In this document: positions 31,354-39,297 of the stretch, piece after piece | How the letters are laid out: each line of letters opens with the position of its first letter | How positions within the stretch are numbered: the first letter of the stretch is position 1 | From: Sva-07 sp038321235 | Lineage (GTDB): Bacteria; Actinomycetota; Acidimicrobiia; Acidimicrobiales; Ilumatobacteraceae | Length of the DNA stretch: 51,218 bases | Direction of reading: 5' to 3' | Assembly (NCBI GenBank): GCA_038321235.1 | Contig: JBBQEU010000007.1 | Location: 1 to 51,218, forward strand | Made by a program: the position numbers and the translations under genes | The notes under the pieces: generated by a model | What the model was told of the DNA's origin: nothing | The model's input: only the letters and a program-made list of their open reading frames with translations | Database searches by the model: none

Positions 31354-32285
31354 TGGCCGAACGGCTGAGTGGCCGGGCGCTCGGGTTGATGGCCATGAGC
31401 GTTGCGGTCGTGAGCTTCTCGACGAGTTCACCGTTGATCAAGTGGTCGGAGTCAACGGGATCGGTGGTCGCGTTCTGGCGCATGATCGGTGCCGTCATCG
31501 GCTGGTGGACGGTGATCGTGTTCACGCGGGCACGCACAGGGCGACCGGCGCCGGCAGCAACGACGTGGCGAATGGCGCTTGTTCCCGGCCTCGCCTTCGG
31601 TGCCAACATCGCCGTGTTCTTCACCGCCATCACCAAGACGAGCATCGCTCACGCCGAGTTCATCTCCACGCTCACCCCGCTGGTGCTCCTGCCAGCTGGC
31701 GCGTTCTTCTTCGGCGAGCGACCGAACTGGAACGCGTTGCGGTTTGGTCTGATCTCGATCGTTGGCGTGTCGCTGGTGTTGTCCTTCGGGCCCGAACAAG
31801 GGGAGTCGTCGGTGTCGGGCGACGTGCTGATGATCGCTGTCATCGCGCTGTGGACCGTCTACCTGCTGACGTCGAAGCGGGCCAGGGCGGCGGGTGTCGG
31901 GACGCTCGACTTCATGGCGTGCATGATGCCGATCGGTGTGCTGACCGCTGGCCCCATTGCGGCGATCATCGCAGGGTCGGAGGTGTTCGGTCTGAGCGCC
32001 AAGGGTTGGCTGGTGGTGGCGATCCTCACGCTGCTCACCGGCATGCTCAGCCATGGTTGCATCGTGTTCGCCCAGCAGCACCTCCCCGTGGCGACGATCG
32101 GCATCATGCAGACCGCGCAACCGGCGCTGGCGGTCTTCTTCGCATTCGTCATCCTGGGCGAAGAGGTGCGGGCGCCGCAGGTGGTCGGCATGGTCCTCGT
32201 CATCATCGGCCTCGCCCTGTTCACCCTCGCCAGCTCCCGTTCGACCACGGTCACCACACCGGTCACCCCCATCGAAGCGCTCTGA
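31353..32285 (+). CDS. EamA/DMT-superfamily transporter
   Basis: A 310-residue protein with ten hydrophobic segments in two EamA repeats, the drug/metabolite transporter arrangement. The first repeat covers about 1-145 (SFSTSSPLIKWSES, ITKTSIAHAEFISTLTPLVL) and the second about 150-300 (VATIGIMQTAQPALAVFFAF, GMVLVIIGLALF). Such proteins export or import amino acids, nucleosides or other metabolites; the substrate is unknown. The ATG at 31353 overlaps the CDF stop codon, implying coupling. Its stop codon lies at the edge of a 35-bp palindrome shared with the convergent Rieske gene. Confidence 0.9.
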   Translation: MAERLSGRALGLMAMSVAVVSFSTSSPLIKWSESTGSVVAFWRMIGAVIGWWTVIVFTRARTGRPAPAATTWRMALVPGLAFGANIAVFFTAITKTSIAHAEFISTLTPLVLLPAGAFFFGERPNWNALRFGLISIVGVSLVLSFGPEQGESSVSGDVLMIAVIALWTVYLLTSKRARAAGVGTLDFMACMMPIGVLTAGPIAAIIAGSEVFGLSAKGWLVVAILTLLTGMLSHGCIVFAQQHLPVATIGIMQTAQPALAVFFAFVILGEEVRAPQVVGMVLVIIGLALFTLASSRSTTVTTPVTPIEAL

Positions 32286-32318
32286 ATCTCGATCGGGGTC
32301 TGACCCCGATCGAGATTC
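32284..32318. repeat. 35-bp perfect palindrome, core GGGGTCTGACCCC, spanning two stop codons
   Basis: GAATCTCGATCGGGGTC-T-GACCCCGATCGAGATTC, 17+1+17, centred on 32301. It begins in the EamA stop codon (32283-32285) and ends in the stop codon of the convergent Rieske gene (32319-32317), so it exactly fills the gap and could terminate both transcripts. Confidence 0.95.
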
Positions 32319-33303
32319 ATTGCGCCAGAAGGTCGGCGAATCGTCGGCGCCACTCGACCGAGAGACGATCGGATCGCACGCTGACGGTTGCCGACTGATC
32401 GATTGGGAGTACTCCGCCGATGCGTTCGAGCATCGCTTTGTCCTCGGCGCCGATCGCTCGATCAAACGCCAGGAACTCGTCCTCGGAGATGTCGTGGTCG
32501 TGGTTGCGCCACGACACGAACGTGAACAACGACGTGACGTCGTCGATCGGCGTCGTGCACAGCAGCAGGACCCGGTCGTGGCCGGCGCGCGGGCCCGACT
32601 CGTAGAACGTGTTCGAGCGCACCACGAACGGCAGGTGAAACGCCGTCGACATGCGCTGGCGGACGTCGGTGCCGTGCTCGTCGTGGACGTCGACGGTGTA
32701 CTGGTAGCCGGTGAAGTCGGCATCGAGCGCATCGACACGGAACGGGGCGACGACCGAATCGGTATCGGATCCGATCGTGCCGGCATGCACATACGGGAAG
32801 TGGGCCACGTCACAGAAGTTGTCGACCATCCTGGTGGCCGAGACCTGCCACGTCTCGATGCCCGCCGTCACGCGACGGAACGACGGGTCGTCGTCCTGCG
32901 GAATCTCGGGTGGATCACCGGCCGGCGCTCCGGGGCACAGCCACACGAGGCCGTACCGTTCCCGCACGGACAACAGCTCCAGATTGGCTGTCGGAGGGAT
33001 CGAGGTGCCGGGTCCCGACGAGGGCACATCGATGCACACGCCGTCGGCGTCGAACGCCCAGGCGTGATACGGGCAGACGAGACATCCGTCCGAGATGTGG
33101 CCCTCCGACAGCGGTGCTTCGCGGTGCGGGCACCTGTCCGCTGCGGCCCGAACCGATCCATCGGCCGTGCGCCACAACACGTATCGGTCGCCGAGCAACG
33201 TGACACCCACCGACTGTGACATCACGTCGCCTGCGTCGGCCACCACATACCACTGCGTGCGAACTGCCGGGCTCGCGCAGAACGAACTGGTGCGCAGGTC
33301 CAT
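32317..33303 (-). CDS. Rieske non-heme iron oxygenase, alpha-subunit type
   Basis: A 328-residue oxygenase. The Rieske [2Fe-2S] ligands are C58-P-H60 and C77-P-Y-H80. The mononuclear iron motif is DNFCDVAHFPYVHAG with Asp165, His168 and His173. The overall layout resembles vanillate O-demethylase and related PaO-type oxygenases that act as single-component terminal oxygenases with a separate reductase. No reductase gene is nearby. The substrate is unknown; demethylation or hydroxylation of an aromatic or steroid-like compound is likely. ATG 33303 has TACGCT exactly 7 nt upstream, no Shine-Dalgarno sequence. Confidence 0.92.
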   Translation of the reverse strand: MDLRTSSFCASPAVRTQWYVVADAGDVMSQSVGVTLLGDRYVLWRTADGSVRAAADRCPHREAPLSEGHISDGCLVCPYHAWAFDADGVCIDVPSSGPGTSIPPTANLELLSVRERYGLVWLCPGAPAGDPPEIPQDDDPSFRRVTAGIETWQVSATRMVDNFCDVAHFPYVHAGTIGSDTDSVVAPFRVDALDADFTGYQYTVDVHDEHGTDVRQRMSTAFHLPFVVRSNTFYESGPRAGHDRVLLLCTTPIDDVTSLFTFVSWRNHDHDISEDEFLAFDRAIGAEDKAMLERIGGVLPIDQSATVSVRSDRLSVEWRRRFADLLAQ

Positions 33304-33310
33304 CACAGTG

Positions 33311-33316
33311 AGCGTA
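33311..33316 (-). promoter_or_regulatory. Putative leaderless -10 element of the Rieske oxygenase gene
   Basis: TACGCT on the minus strand, 7 nt before the ATG at 33303. Confidence 0.5.
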
Positions 33317-33333
33317 CCGACCTCCCCCAGCCC

Positions 33334-33383
33334 GGAATTGCACGGTTTCGTTGCGCTCAGCGTCATGATCCGGGGCAATTTCG
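33334..33383. repeat. Imperfect nested palindrome, TTGCG-core family (copy d)
   Basis: GGAATTGC (33334-33341) pairs imperfectly with GCAATTTCG (33375-33383), and the centre contains GTTGCGCTCAGCG (from 33350), the same core as copy c. It lies in the 158-bp gap between divergent Rieske and surE genes. This copy is more decayed than the others. Confidence 0.55.
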
Positions 33384-33461
33384 AGGTGGGAGAAACGCCG
33401 GTCGCTGGATCGTTCACGTTCCGTTCAGATGAAAGCCGTGGTCGGCTGCGAAGATGGGGGC

Positions 33462-34301
33462 ATGCGAATCCTGGTGACCAACGACGACGGCATCGACTCG
33501 ATCGGTCTGCACGTGCTGGCCCGTGCGATCTGCGAACTCGACGGAGACCACGAGGTGCACGTCATTGCCCCCGACCAGGAGTATTCCGGCGCGGGAGCAG
33601 CCATCGGTGCGCTGCACCTCATCCAGCCTGAAGTGCGGCGCGCCGACATCGACGACTGCCCGGCCGATGGCATCTGGAAGGTGAGCGGTCCGCCAGCGCT
33701 CTGCGTGTTCTTCGCGCGCCTCGGAGCATTCGGTGGTCCGTTCGACCTCGTTGTCTCCGGTATCAACCCCGGCGCCAATGTCGGGCGATCCGTGTACCAC
33801 TCCGGCACCGTGGGAGCGGCGCTCACCGGGCGCAACGGCCACATCTCCGGCATTGCGATCAGCCAGGCGGTCACCGGTTTCGGGGTGGAGGGTCAGGGCT
33901 GGGACGACGCCATCGCGACGCAGCACTGGGACAGCGCCGCAACCGTCGCCGCCCGAGTCGCACAGTCGCTCCTCGACGACATGCCCGTTGAGCCGGTCGT
34001 GGTCAACATCAACGTGCCCGACCTGCCGCTCGAAGCGTTCGGCACCTGGCGCCACGCCGAGGTCGGCGACCAGCCGCCTCGGTCGATGGCGGCAGCCACC
34101 CTGAAGCCGATCCCCGGCCACCAGGACGCGTACACCGTCGAGATGGGTTGGGGAGACGCCGAAACGCTCGCCGCCGAGACCGATGGTGGCATCATCGAGC
34201 GGGGAGATGTCGCCATCACCTACTTGACCCGACTCGCCCACCACGACCGACCCGACCTCGGATCGATCGGCAAGGCGCTCGACGACCTGCTGTCGTCCTG
34301 A
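33462..34301 (+). CDS. surE: 5'/3'-nucleotidase SurE
   Basis: SurE is a metal-dependent survival-associated nucleotidase acting on nucleoside monophosphates. The N-terminus MRILVTNDDGIDSIGLHVLA contains the two active-site Asp residues (NDDG), followed by VIAPDQEYSGAGAAIG, VVSGINPGANVGRSVYHSGT and GAALTGRNGHISGIAISQ. The length of 279 is slightly above the usual 250-265. The start is ATG 33462 by family alignment; it is preceded by GGGGG. It is convergent with the propeller-like gene 33 bp away. Confidence 0.95.
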   Translation: MRILVTNDDGIDSIGLHVLARAICELDGDHEVHVIAPDQEYSGAGAAIGALHLIQPEVRRADIDDCPADGIWKVSGPPALCVFFARLGAFGGPFDLVVSGINPGANVGRSVYHSGTVGAALTGRNGHISGIAISQAVTGFGVEGQGWDDAIATQHWDSAATVAARVAQSLLDDMPVEPVVVNINVPDLPLEAFGTWRHAEVGDQPPRSMAAATLKPIPGHQDAYTVEMGWGDAETLAAETDGGIIERGDVAITYLTRLAHHDRPDLGSIGKALDDLLSS

Positions 34302-34334
34302 CGGCACCCCGAGACGGTCGCCTCGCGGCCCTGT

Positions 34335-35795
34335 TCAATCGGTGATGCCGAACGGACCGGTCGCGACGGTGCGCATCCGGTCGAGGCTCTCGATCTCGGT
34401 GATCGCCCCCGTCTCGCGATCGACGAACTGGAGGTAGCGGTCGGCGATGAACATCCCCGACGAATCGGTCGCCCACGCGTCGGGATAGACGACTTGATTG
34501 ATGCGACCCGCCTCGACGGTCGTACCGGACGCAACGTCCAGGATCCCGCGACGACCCGAGCCGTCGGTGTCGCCGCGGAAGGCGACCGAGCGACCGTCCG
34601 GCGAGATGTGGGTGGCCGGGTCGACGAATCCGTACGAGTCGATGCGGTCGAGGACGCCCGGCGTGACGGTCCCGGACTCCCACTCGATGATCGAATACGC
34701 GCAGCGCAAGCTGTCGTCGCATTCCTCGATCGCCCAGTGTCGTTTCCCGGCGGCGAGCAGGGTGCCGTTGCTGATTCGGCGAGCTGTGCCATCGGGACTG
34801 ATCGCGTAGACCCCGCCCGGAGCCGTGACGAGGGCGTCGCCGTTGGGTGAGAACACCCGCGAGAAGAACGACGTCTCGTCGACGAACGGGTTGTCCAACG
34901 GTGCGAGGGAACCGTCTTGCCTGAGCACCCAGTCGCGCTCTGGTGTCTCGGGCCCGGTAGCCGGCGTGGTGACGACGAAGTTGCCGGTGCCGGTCCACGG
35001 TTGCACGAAGATGATCCCGTCGGACAGTGAGGAGCCGAGCACCGGCTCGCCGTCGCGGATCATCAGCATGGTGGTCGAGTTGAACGCCACGATCGTGCGG
35101 TCGCCGACGGCAAATTGCGCCTGAGCGCCCAGCTCTGAGACGTCGATGCTGCGGGTGCGGCCGCCCGGGAACTCGGTGACGTTGACGATTCCCGACTGGG
35201 TGAGCGTGACCACCTCGGTCGGCGCCATCCCCGCGAGTTTCGCGGGCACGGTGATGGCGCGTTCGGCCCACGCCGGCGGCTCGCCGACGACGATTGCCGG
35301 GACCGGGATCGGGTCCGGGTCATCGGCCGCATCACCCGTGGCTCCCGATGGCGGAACCGTGACTGTCAACACGGTGGTGGGCGGGATCGTGTTGCCTGGA
35401 ACCTCGGTCGTGATCGCCGACCGGCCGTCGGGCAACGTCGCAGTCGGTGACCGATCGTTGGACTCGGTCGTCGTCGGGGCCCCTTCCGGGTCGCCGTCGT
35501 CGCGCAGCAATGCTCCGGCCGAGCCGACCAGCAACGCTGCGACAATCGCTCCTGCGACCACCTTGCGACCGAGCGACGACCGCGAGGACGCCCTGGCGTG
35601 CCGATCGTCGAAGTCCTCTGGAGGAGGTTCGTCGTGACGGCCAGCGCCGGCGGACGGGCCTGGCGCCGCTGGACCGCTGGGCTTGCCGGTAAAGACTGCG
35701 TCGTCGGGCACTGCGCTGTCGGCTTCCCAATCGTCACGCGTCCACGGGGAAACGTCGTCAGGGTCCTCGTCAGCCACGTCGTCATTCGACCACAT
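34335..35795 (-). CDS. Membrane-anchored extracytoplasmic propeller-like protein
   Basis: I do not recognise a named family. The 486-residue protein has an acidic, Pro-rich cytoplasmic tail (1-75), one transmembrane helix at about 78-97 (KVVAGAIVAALLVGSAGALL), a Thr/Pro-rich linker, and from about 150 a series of short repeats resembling TolB/WD-type propeller blades (FSPNGDALVTAPGGVYAISPDG, THISPDGRSVAFRGDTDGSG, AWATDSSGMFIADRYLQFV). Such lipo- or membrane-anchored propellers often scaffold envelope complexes. The start is ATG 35795; GTG 35801 is possible. It is divergent from the NTF2-like gene at 35820, 24 bp away. Confidence 0.75.
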   Translation of the reverse strand: MWSNDDVADEDPDDVSPWTRDDWEADSAVPDDAVFTGKPSGPAAPGPSAGAGRHDEPPPEDFDDRHARASSRSSLGRKVVAGAIVAALLVGSAGALLRDDGDPEGAPTTTESNDRSPTATLPDGRSAITTEVPGNTIPPTTVLTVTVPPSGATGDAADDPDPIPVPAIVVGEPPAWAERAITVPAKLAGMAPTEVVTLTQSGIVNVTEFPGGRTRSIDVSELGAQAQFAVGDRTIVAFNSTTMLMIRDGEPVLGSSLSDGIIFVQPWTGTGNFVVTTPATGPETPERDWVLRQDGSLAPLDNPFVDETSFFSRVFSPNGDALVTAPGGVYAISPDGTARRISNGTLLAAGKRHWAIEECDDSLRCAYSIIEWESGTVTPGVLDRIDSYGFVDPATHISPDGRSVAFRGDTDGSGRRGILDVASGTTVEAGRINQVVYPDAWATDSSGMFIADRYLQFVDRETGAITEIESLDRMRTVATGPFGITD

Positions 35796-35806
35796 GCGCA
35801 CGCCGG

Positions 35807-35812
35807 TACCGT
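35807..35812 (+). promoter_or_regulatory. Putative leaderless -10 element of the NTF2-like gene
   Basis: TACCGT, exactly 7 nt before the ATG at 35820. Confidence 0.5.
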
Positions 35813-35819
35813 CGCGCAG

Positions 35820-36215
35820 ATGGACACTCGTGGCGAGATCGTGAGCACCTATTTGGCGTCGTTCGCCACCGGCGACCCCGATGCGGTGGCTGCGTGCGTG
35901 ACCACGGGCTTCGTCAACGAGCACTTGAGCGAACTCGGATCCGGTTGCGAGGGCCGTGATGAGTACCGGCGGCGACTGCCGGGCTTCCTGTCCACGTTCG
36001 CAGGTGCCAGGTACACGATCGTCGCACGTGCGGAGATCGCAACTCCGGGTGCCGGCGACGTGGTGGTGCGCTACCGGTTCGAGGCGTCGTTCGAGGGCAC
36101 GGCGATCGACATCCCGGGCGTCATGTGGTTCGACGTGAGTAACGGACTGGTCGCGCGGCGCACCGACCTGTGGGACTCGTTGACGTTCCTGCGCCAGACC
36201 GGCCAGGCCGAGTGA
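35820..36215 (+). CDS. SnoaL/NTF2-like protein
   Basis: A 131-residue protein of the NTF2-like cone fold. It starts MDTRGEIVSTYLASFATGDP and continues YRRRLPGFLSTFAGARYTIV and VVVRYRFEASFEGTAIDIPG, typical of the SnoaL-like polyketide-cyclase-related family used as small-ligand isomerases, cyclases or binding domains. No catalytic residue can be assigned. ATG 35820 has TACCGT 7 nt upstream. It is convergent with the DUF3179 lipoprotein gene. Confidence 0.82.
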   Translation: MDTRGEIVSTYLASFATGDPDAVAACVTTGFVNEHLSELGSGCEGRDEYRRRLPGFLSTFAGARYTIVARAEIATPGAGDVVVRYRFEASFEGTAIDIPGVMWFDVSNGLVARRTDLWDSLTFLRQTGQAE

Positions 36216-36236
36216 GCTCGAGCTCGGTAGCGCCGT

Positions 36237-36296
36237 CGTCTGTGTGAGCACAGACGTCCTCTCTCGACCTGATCACACAGACGGCCCGATCGAGAG
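36237..36296. terminator. Two interleaved inverted repeats between convergent genes
   Basis: CGTCTGTG (36237-36244), loop TGAG, CACAGACG (36249-36256) is a tight hairpin followed by a pyrimidine run. A second pair, CTCTCGA (36261-36267) and TCGAGAG (36290-36296), flanks CACACAGACGGC. Suitable as a bidirectional terminator for the NTF2-like and DUF3179 genes. Confidence 0.6.
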
Positions 36297-36298
36297 CG

Positions 36299-37756
36299 TC
36301 AGGGCTCCCAGAGTTCGGTGGCGGGGTGGAACTGACTCCAGGCGAACCAGAACGACTCGTGGGACGCAATCGAGTCGCCGGTCGCTGCATCGACTGCTCG
36401 GAGCCCGCCGCCGTCGACCTCGAGTTCCACACCCGCAGCACTGACGCGTCCTCCAGCGGCCAGGACTGCCCGGGCGTCATCGGCGCCGAAAGCGACCGCG
36501 GCGCCCTCGACGGCGATCACGCCGACCACCAACTCCTGGACGTCGAGCCTGTCGTCGGCCGGACCGATCGGGAAGATCGGGCCGTCGTCGTCACGACCCT
36601 GCAACGGGTCGAGGGGGTAATTCCGTCCGATGCCGCCGTCCTCGGCGATGATCGTGGTGTCGGGATGGGCCTGCTTCCACTCACGCCAGGTGGTCCGCAA
36701 CACCGTGGTCTCCTCCAACACGAGACCGTCATCCTGGAGCGGCCCGGACACGGCGGCGCCGGTGAACGTGTCGAACACCGACCGGCTGCGCAGGTCGTAC
36801 ATCACCTTGTTCGAGCGTGACAGCAGCCCCGACGTGCGCAGCACCGGCACCTCGTCGACGCCGCCGAGCGTGACGGCGTCGTCGGTGCGGTATGCCTGCG
36901 CCGATCCGCACAGGGTGCAGTAGGGGATGCCGAAGCGGCGATCGCCGAGGGTGAGGTTGAACATCTCGTGGATCTCCGCGATGTTCTTCGGGATGGCGAG
37001 CGACTCGGCGCCCTCGACGATGCCGAACACGATCGCATCGTCGGGGTACCAGTCACCACCAGCGGCGTCGGTGACCACCGGGTCGTCGAGCGCGGGAATG
37101 CAGCCGCGCGGGCACCCCCCGGTGTCGCCGAGCTCACGGTCGTCGATCAGCACACCGCCCCAGCTGAGATAACGCCAGTCGACGGCCGCGTCGGCGTCGT
37201 CGAAGAACGGGTCCCAGCGTTCCTCGACGATCAGGAAGAGGTCAGCCTTGTCGGTGCGGTAGTCGGGGTAGCCCGGGGTGTCCCATGCGATCAGATGATT
37301 GGTGGTGCTGAGCCACACGCTGCGTTCGCTGTCGGGGTCGTCGTCGATCGTGGTGCCGGTCAGCGACTCGAAGGCGTCGACGAGTTCAGTGCCCGACTCA
37401 CCGGGGCCGAAGAACCGGATGAGGTCGGCGACGTACCAGGCGTGGCGGGCATCGCCGAACTCGACGACGTCGGCGAGCGCTGCATCGTCGATCTCGCCCG
37501 CCTGCAGCGTGGCGTCGAGACGTTCCATCGCCGAGCGGACCTCGGGCGCATCGGCTACATCTGCGCCAGGTGCGTCAGGTGCGGGCGGGTACCGGAAGAT
37601 CGGGCCGCGCTCGGTCGGCTCGTCAGCTTGAATCCCTCCCGGTTCGCCAGCCTCATCGGATTGACCGTCCTGGGCCGTCGCGCACGCGGACAGCGCCAGC
37701 GCGCCGCCGAGCAGGACGGCACACGTTCGGCGGGCGCGTCGTCGTTCAGTGGACAT
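36299..37756 (-). CDS. DUF3179 domain-containing lipoprotein
   Basis: A 485-residue secreted protein. Residues 1-25 are a lipoprotein signal (RRRARRTCAVLLGGALALSA with lipobox LSAC), so it is anchored outside the membrane. The large DUF3179 domain includes IPKNIAEIHEMFNLTLGDRR and FGIPYCTLCGSAQAY with its C-x2-C pair, followed by TSGLLSRSNKVMYD and SVFDTFTGAAVSGP. Function is unknown; the CxxC and the conserved His/Trp residues hint at metal or redox chemistry. ATG 37756 has TACCGT 6 nt upstream. It is divergent from msrB, another protein handling redox damage. Confidence 0.88.
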   Translation of the reverse strand: MSTERRRARRTCAVLLGGALALSACATAQDGQSDEAGEPGGIQADEPTERGPIFRYPPAPDAPGADVADAPEVRSAMERLDATLQAGEIDDAALADVVEFGDARHAWYVADLIRFFGPGESGTELVDAFESLTGTTIDDDPDSERSVWLSTTNHLIAWDTPGYPDYRTDKADLFLIVEERWDPFFDDADAAVDWRYLSWGGVLIDDRELGDTGGCPRGCIPALDDPVVTDAAGGDWYPDDAIVFGIVEGAESLAIPKNIAEIHEMFNLTLGDRRFGIPYCTLCGSAQAYRTDDAVTLGGVDEVPVLRTSGLLSRSNKVMYDLRSRSVFDTFTGAAVSGPLQDDGLVLEETTVLRTTWREWKQAHPDTTIIAEDGGIGRNYPLDPLQGRDDDGPIFPIGPADDRLDVQELVVGVIAVEGAAVAFGADDARAVLAAGGRVSAAGVELEVDGGGLRAVDAATGDSIASHESFWFAWSQFHPATELWEP

Positions 37757-37762
37757 GTCACG

Positions 37763-37768
37763 ACGGTA
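37763..37768 (-). promoter_or_regulatory. Putative leaderless -10 element of the DUF3179 gene
   Basis: TACCGT on the minus strand, 6 nt before the ATG at 37756. Confidence 0.5.
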
Positions 37769-37866
37769 CGGGCGGCGAGATTGCGAGGTTCGAACAGCCG
37801 AGGGAACATCGGCGAAACTCCACGGTCGGTACGTGTGGTCTGCTCGGTTTCGGGCATCCTGGTGCC

Positions 37867-38262
37867 ATGGCCGAACAAGCGATTCCCACCGACGACGAGT
37901 TGAAGGAGCGGCTCACGCCGCTGCAGTACGAGGTCACCCAACGCGCCGGCACCGAGCGGGCGTTCAGCGGAACCTACTGGGACGTGAAGGACCCGGGCAC
38001 CTACCACTGCATCGTGTGCGACGAGCCGTTGTTCTCGTCGGAGACGAAGTACGACTCGCACTCCGGATGGCCGAGCTTCACCGAGGCGATGGATCCCGCG
38101 AAGGTGACCTTGAAGCAGGACCGCTCACTCGGAATGGTGCGCACCGAGGCCGAGTGCGCGAACTGCGGCGCCCACCTCGGCCATGTGTTCCCCGACGGTC
38201 CCGGACCCTCCGGCGACCGCTTCTGCATGAACTCCGCGAGCCTCGACCTCAAGCCCAACTGA
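37867..38262 (+). CDS. msrB: Peptide-methionine (R)-S-oxide reductase
   Basis: MsrB reduces the R form of methionine sulfoxide in proteins. The 131-residue protein has both structural zinc pairs, CIVCDEP and CANCGAHLGHVFPDGP, and the catalytic Cys in RFCMNSASLDL. SHSGWPSFTEAMDP is another family segment. No signal peptide is seen, so it is cytoplasmic. The start ATG 37867 is set by the family N-terminus; CATCCT lies 6 nt upstream. Its stop codon overlaps the first two bases of the 33-bp palindrome at 38261. Confidence 0.96.
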   Translation: MAEQAIPTDDELKERLTPLQYEVTQRAGTERAFSGTYWDVKDPGTYHCIVCDEPLFSSETKYDSHSGWPSFTEAMDPAKVTLKQDRSLGMVRTEAECANCGAHLGHVFPDGPGPSGDRFCMNSASLDLKPN

Positions 38263-38293
38263 TTACATCAGGGGTCAGACCCGCGATGTAATC
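38261..38293. repeat. 33-bp palindrome, core GGGGTCAGACCC (copy 2)
   Basis: Identical over 33 bp to 19569-19601: GATTACATC and GATGTAATC around AGGGGTC-A-GACCCGC, centred on 38277. It overlaps the msrB stop codon and ends 7 nt before the TAGCGT hexamer of the MBL gene, so it may be terminator, promoter part or both. Confidence 0.95.
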
Positions 38294-38299
38294 GGTCGG

Positions 38300-38305
38300 T
38301 AGCGT
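38300..38305 (+). promoter_or_regulatory. Putative leaderless -10 element of the MBL hydrolase gene
   Basis: TAGCGT, exactly 7 nt before the ATG at 38313. The 33-bp palindrome is directly upstream. Confidence 0.55.
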
Positions 38306-38312
38306 CGGCGGG

Positions 38313-39218
38313 ATGATCCGTGACTGGGGTAGCGACGAGCGGCGACTGACCGACTCGGTGAGTGTGCTCGTCGGCGACGCGAACGGCGCCTACCCGTCGG
38401 GCAACACGCTGCTCGTTCGGGGCGCTGGTGAGTCGGTGCTGATCGACCCATCGGTGACGGTCGCCGCTCGAGGCGGCGTGCCGGCTGCGATCGACGCGGT
38501 GATCAACAGCCACAGCCACGAGGACCACATGGCGGGCAACGGCACATTCCCGTCGGCCCGGCTGCACATCCACGACGAGGACCTCCCCGGCGCACGATCG
38601 ATGGAAGGATTGATGGCGGTGTACGGCCTCACCGGTGAGGCGCGTGATGCGTTCGAGCGGGTGATCCTCGACGAGTTTTACTACGTCCCCCGCGCCGACG
38701 CGCGCGGCTTCACCGACGGGCACGTGTTCGATCTCGGTGGCGGCGTGAAGATCGAGGCGGTGCACCTGCCGGGCCACACCCGCGGCCACAGCGGATTCCG
38801 GATGGACGGTGTGTTCTTCCTGTCCGACATCGACCTCACCGGATTCGGCCCCTACTACGGCGACGTGTGGAGCGACCTCGAGGACTTCGAGGCGAGCCTC
38901 GCCAAAGTGCGTGACGAGGACGCCGACTTCTATGTGACGTTCCACCACAAAGGCGTGATCGAAGGACGCGAGACCTTCGTCGAAATGATCGATGCGTTCA
39001 CATCAGTGATCGCCCGGCGCCACGATGCGATGCTCGAGTTCCTGCGCGAGCCGCACTCGATCGACGAGATGCGTCAGCACCGTTTCATCTACCGCCCGCA
39101 CGTCGAGATGGCCTTCGTCGAGTCGGTCGAGAGCCGCAGCGCCGAATTGCACGTCCAACGCATGCTCGGCCGCAGCGAAGTCGCCGAAGTCGCCCCCGGC
39201 CGTTACCGGACAACCTGA
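38313..39218 (+). CDS. Metallo-beta-lactamase-fold hydrolase
   Basis: A 301-residue MBL-fold protein. The metal motif is H67-S-H69-E-D71-H72 (NSHSHEDHMAGNG), with the third His in HLPGHTRGHSGF and the bridging Asp in FFLSDIDLTGFGP. The C-terminal helical part (from about 225) is typical of the glyoxalase II/LACTB2-like branch. The substrate is unknown. ATG 38313 has TAGCGT 7 nt upstream behind the 33-bp palindrome. The next gene, an enoyl-CoA hydratase, is on the same strand 79 bp away. Confidence 0.9.
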   Translation: MIRDWGSDERRLTDSVSVLVGDANGAYPSGNTLLVRGAGESVLIDPSVTVAARGGVPAAIDAVINSHSHEDHMAGNGTFPSARLHIHDEDLPGARSMEGLMAVYGLTGEARDAFERVILDEFYYVPRADARGFTDGHVFDLGGGVKIEAVHLPGHTRGHSGFRMDGVFFLSDIDLTGFGPYYGDVWSDLEDFEASLAKVRDEDADFYVTFHHKGVIEGRETFVEMIDAFTSVIARRHDAMLEFLREPHSIDEMRQHRFIYRPHVEMAFVESVESRSAELHVQRMLGRSEVAEVAPGRYRTT

Positions 39219-39297
39219 CAGCGTCCCCTGCCCGGGGCACCGGGAACCCGATTCTTCCGGAACGGGTCTGGGCGCAGCGAACTGGCAGGATCAGGCC

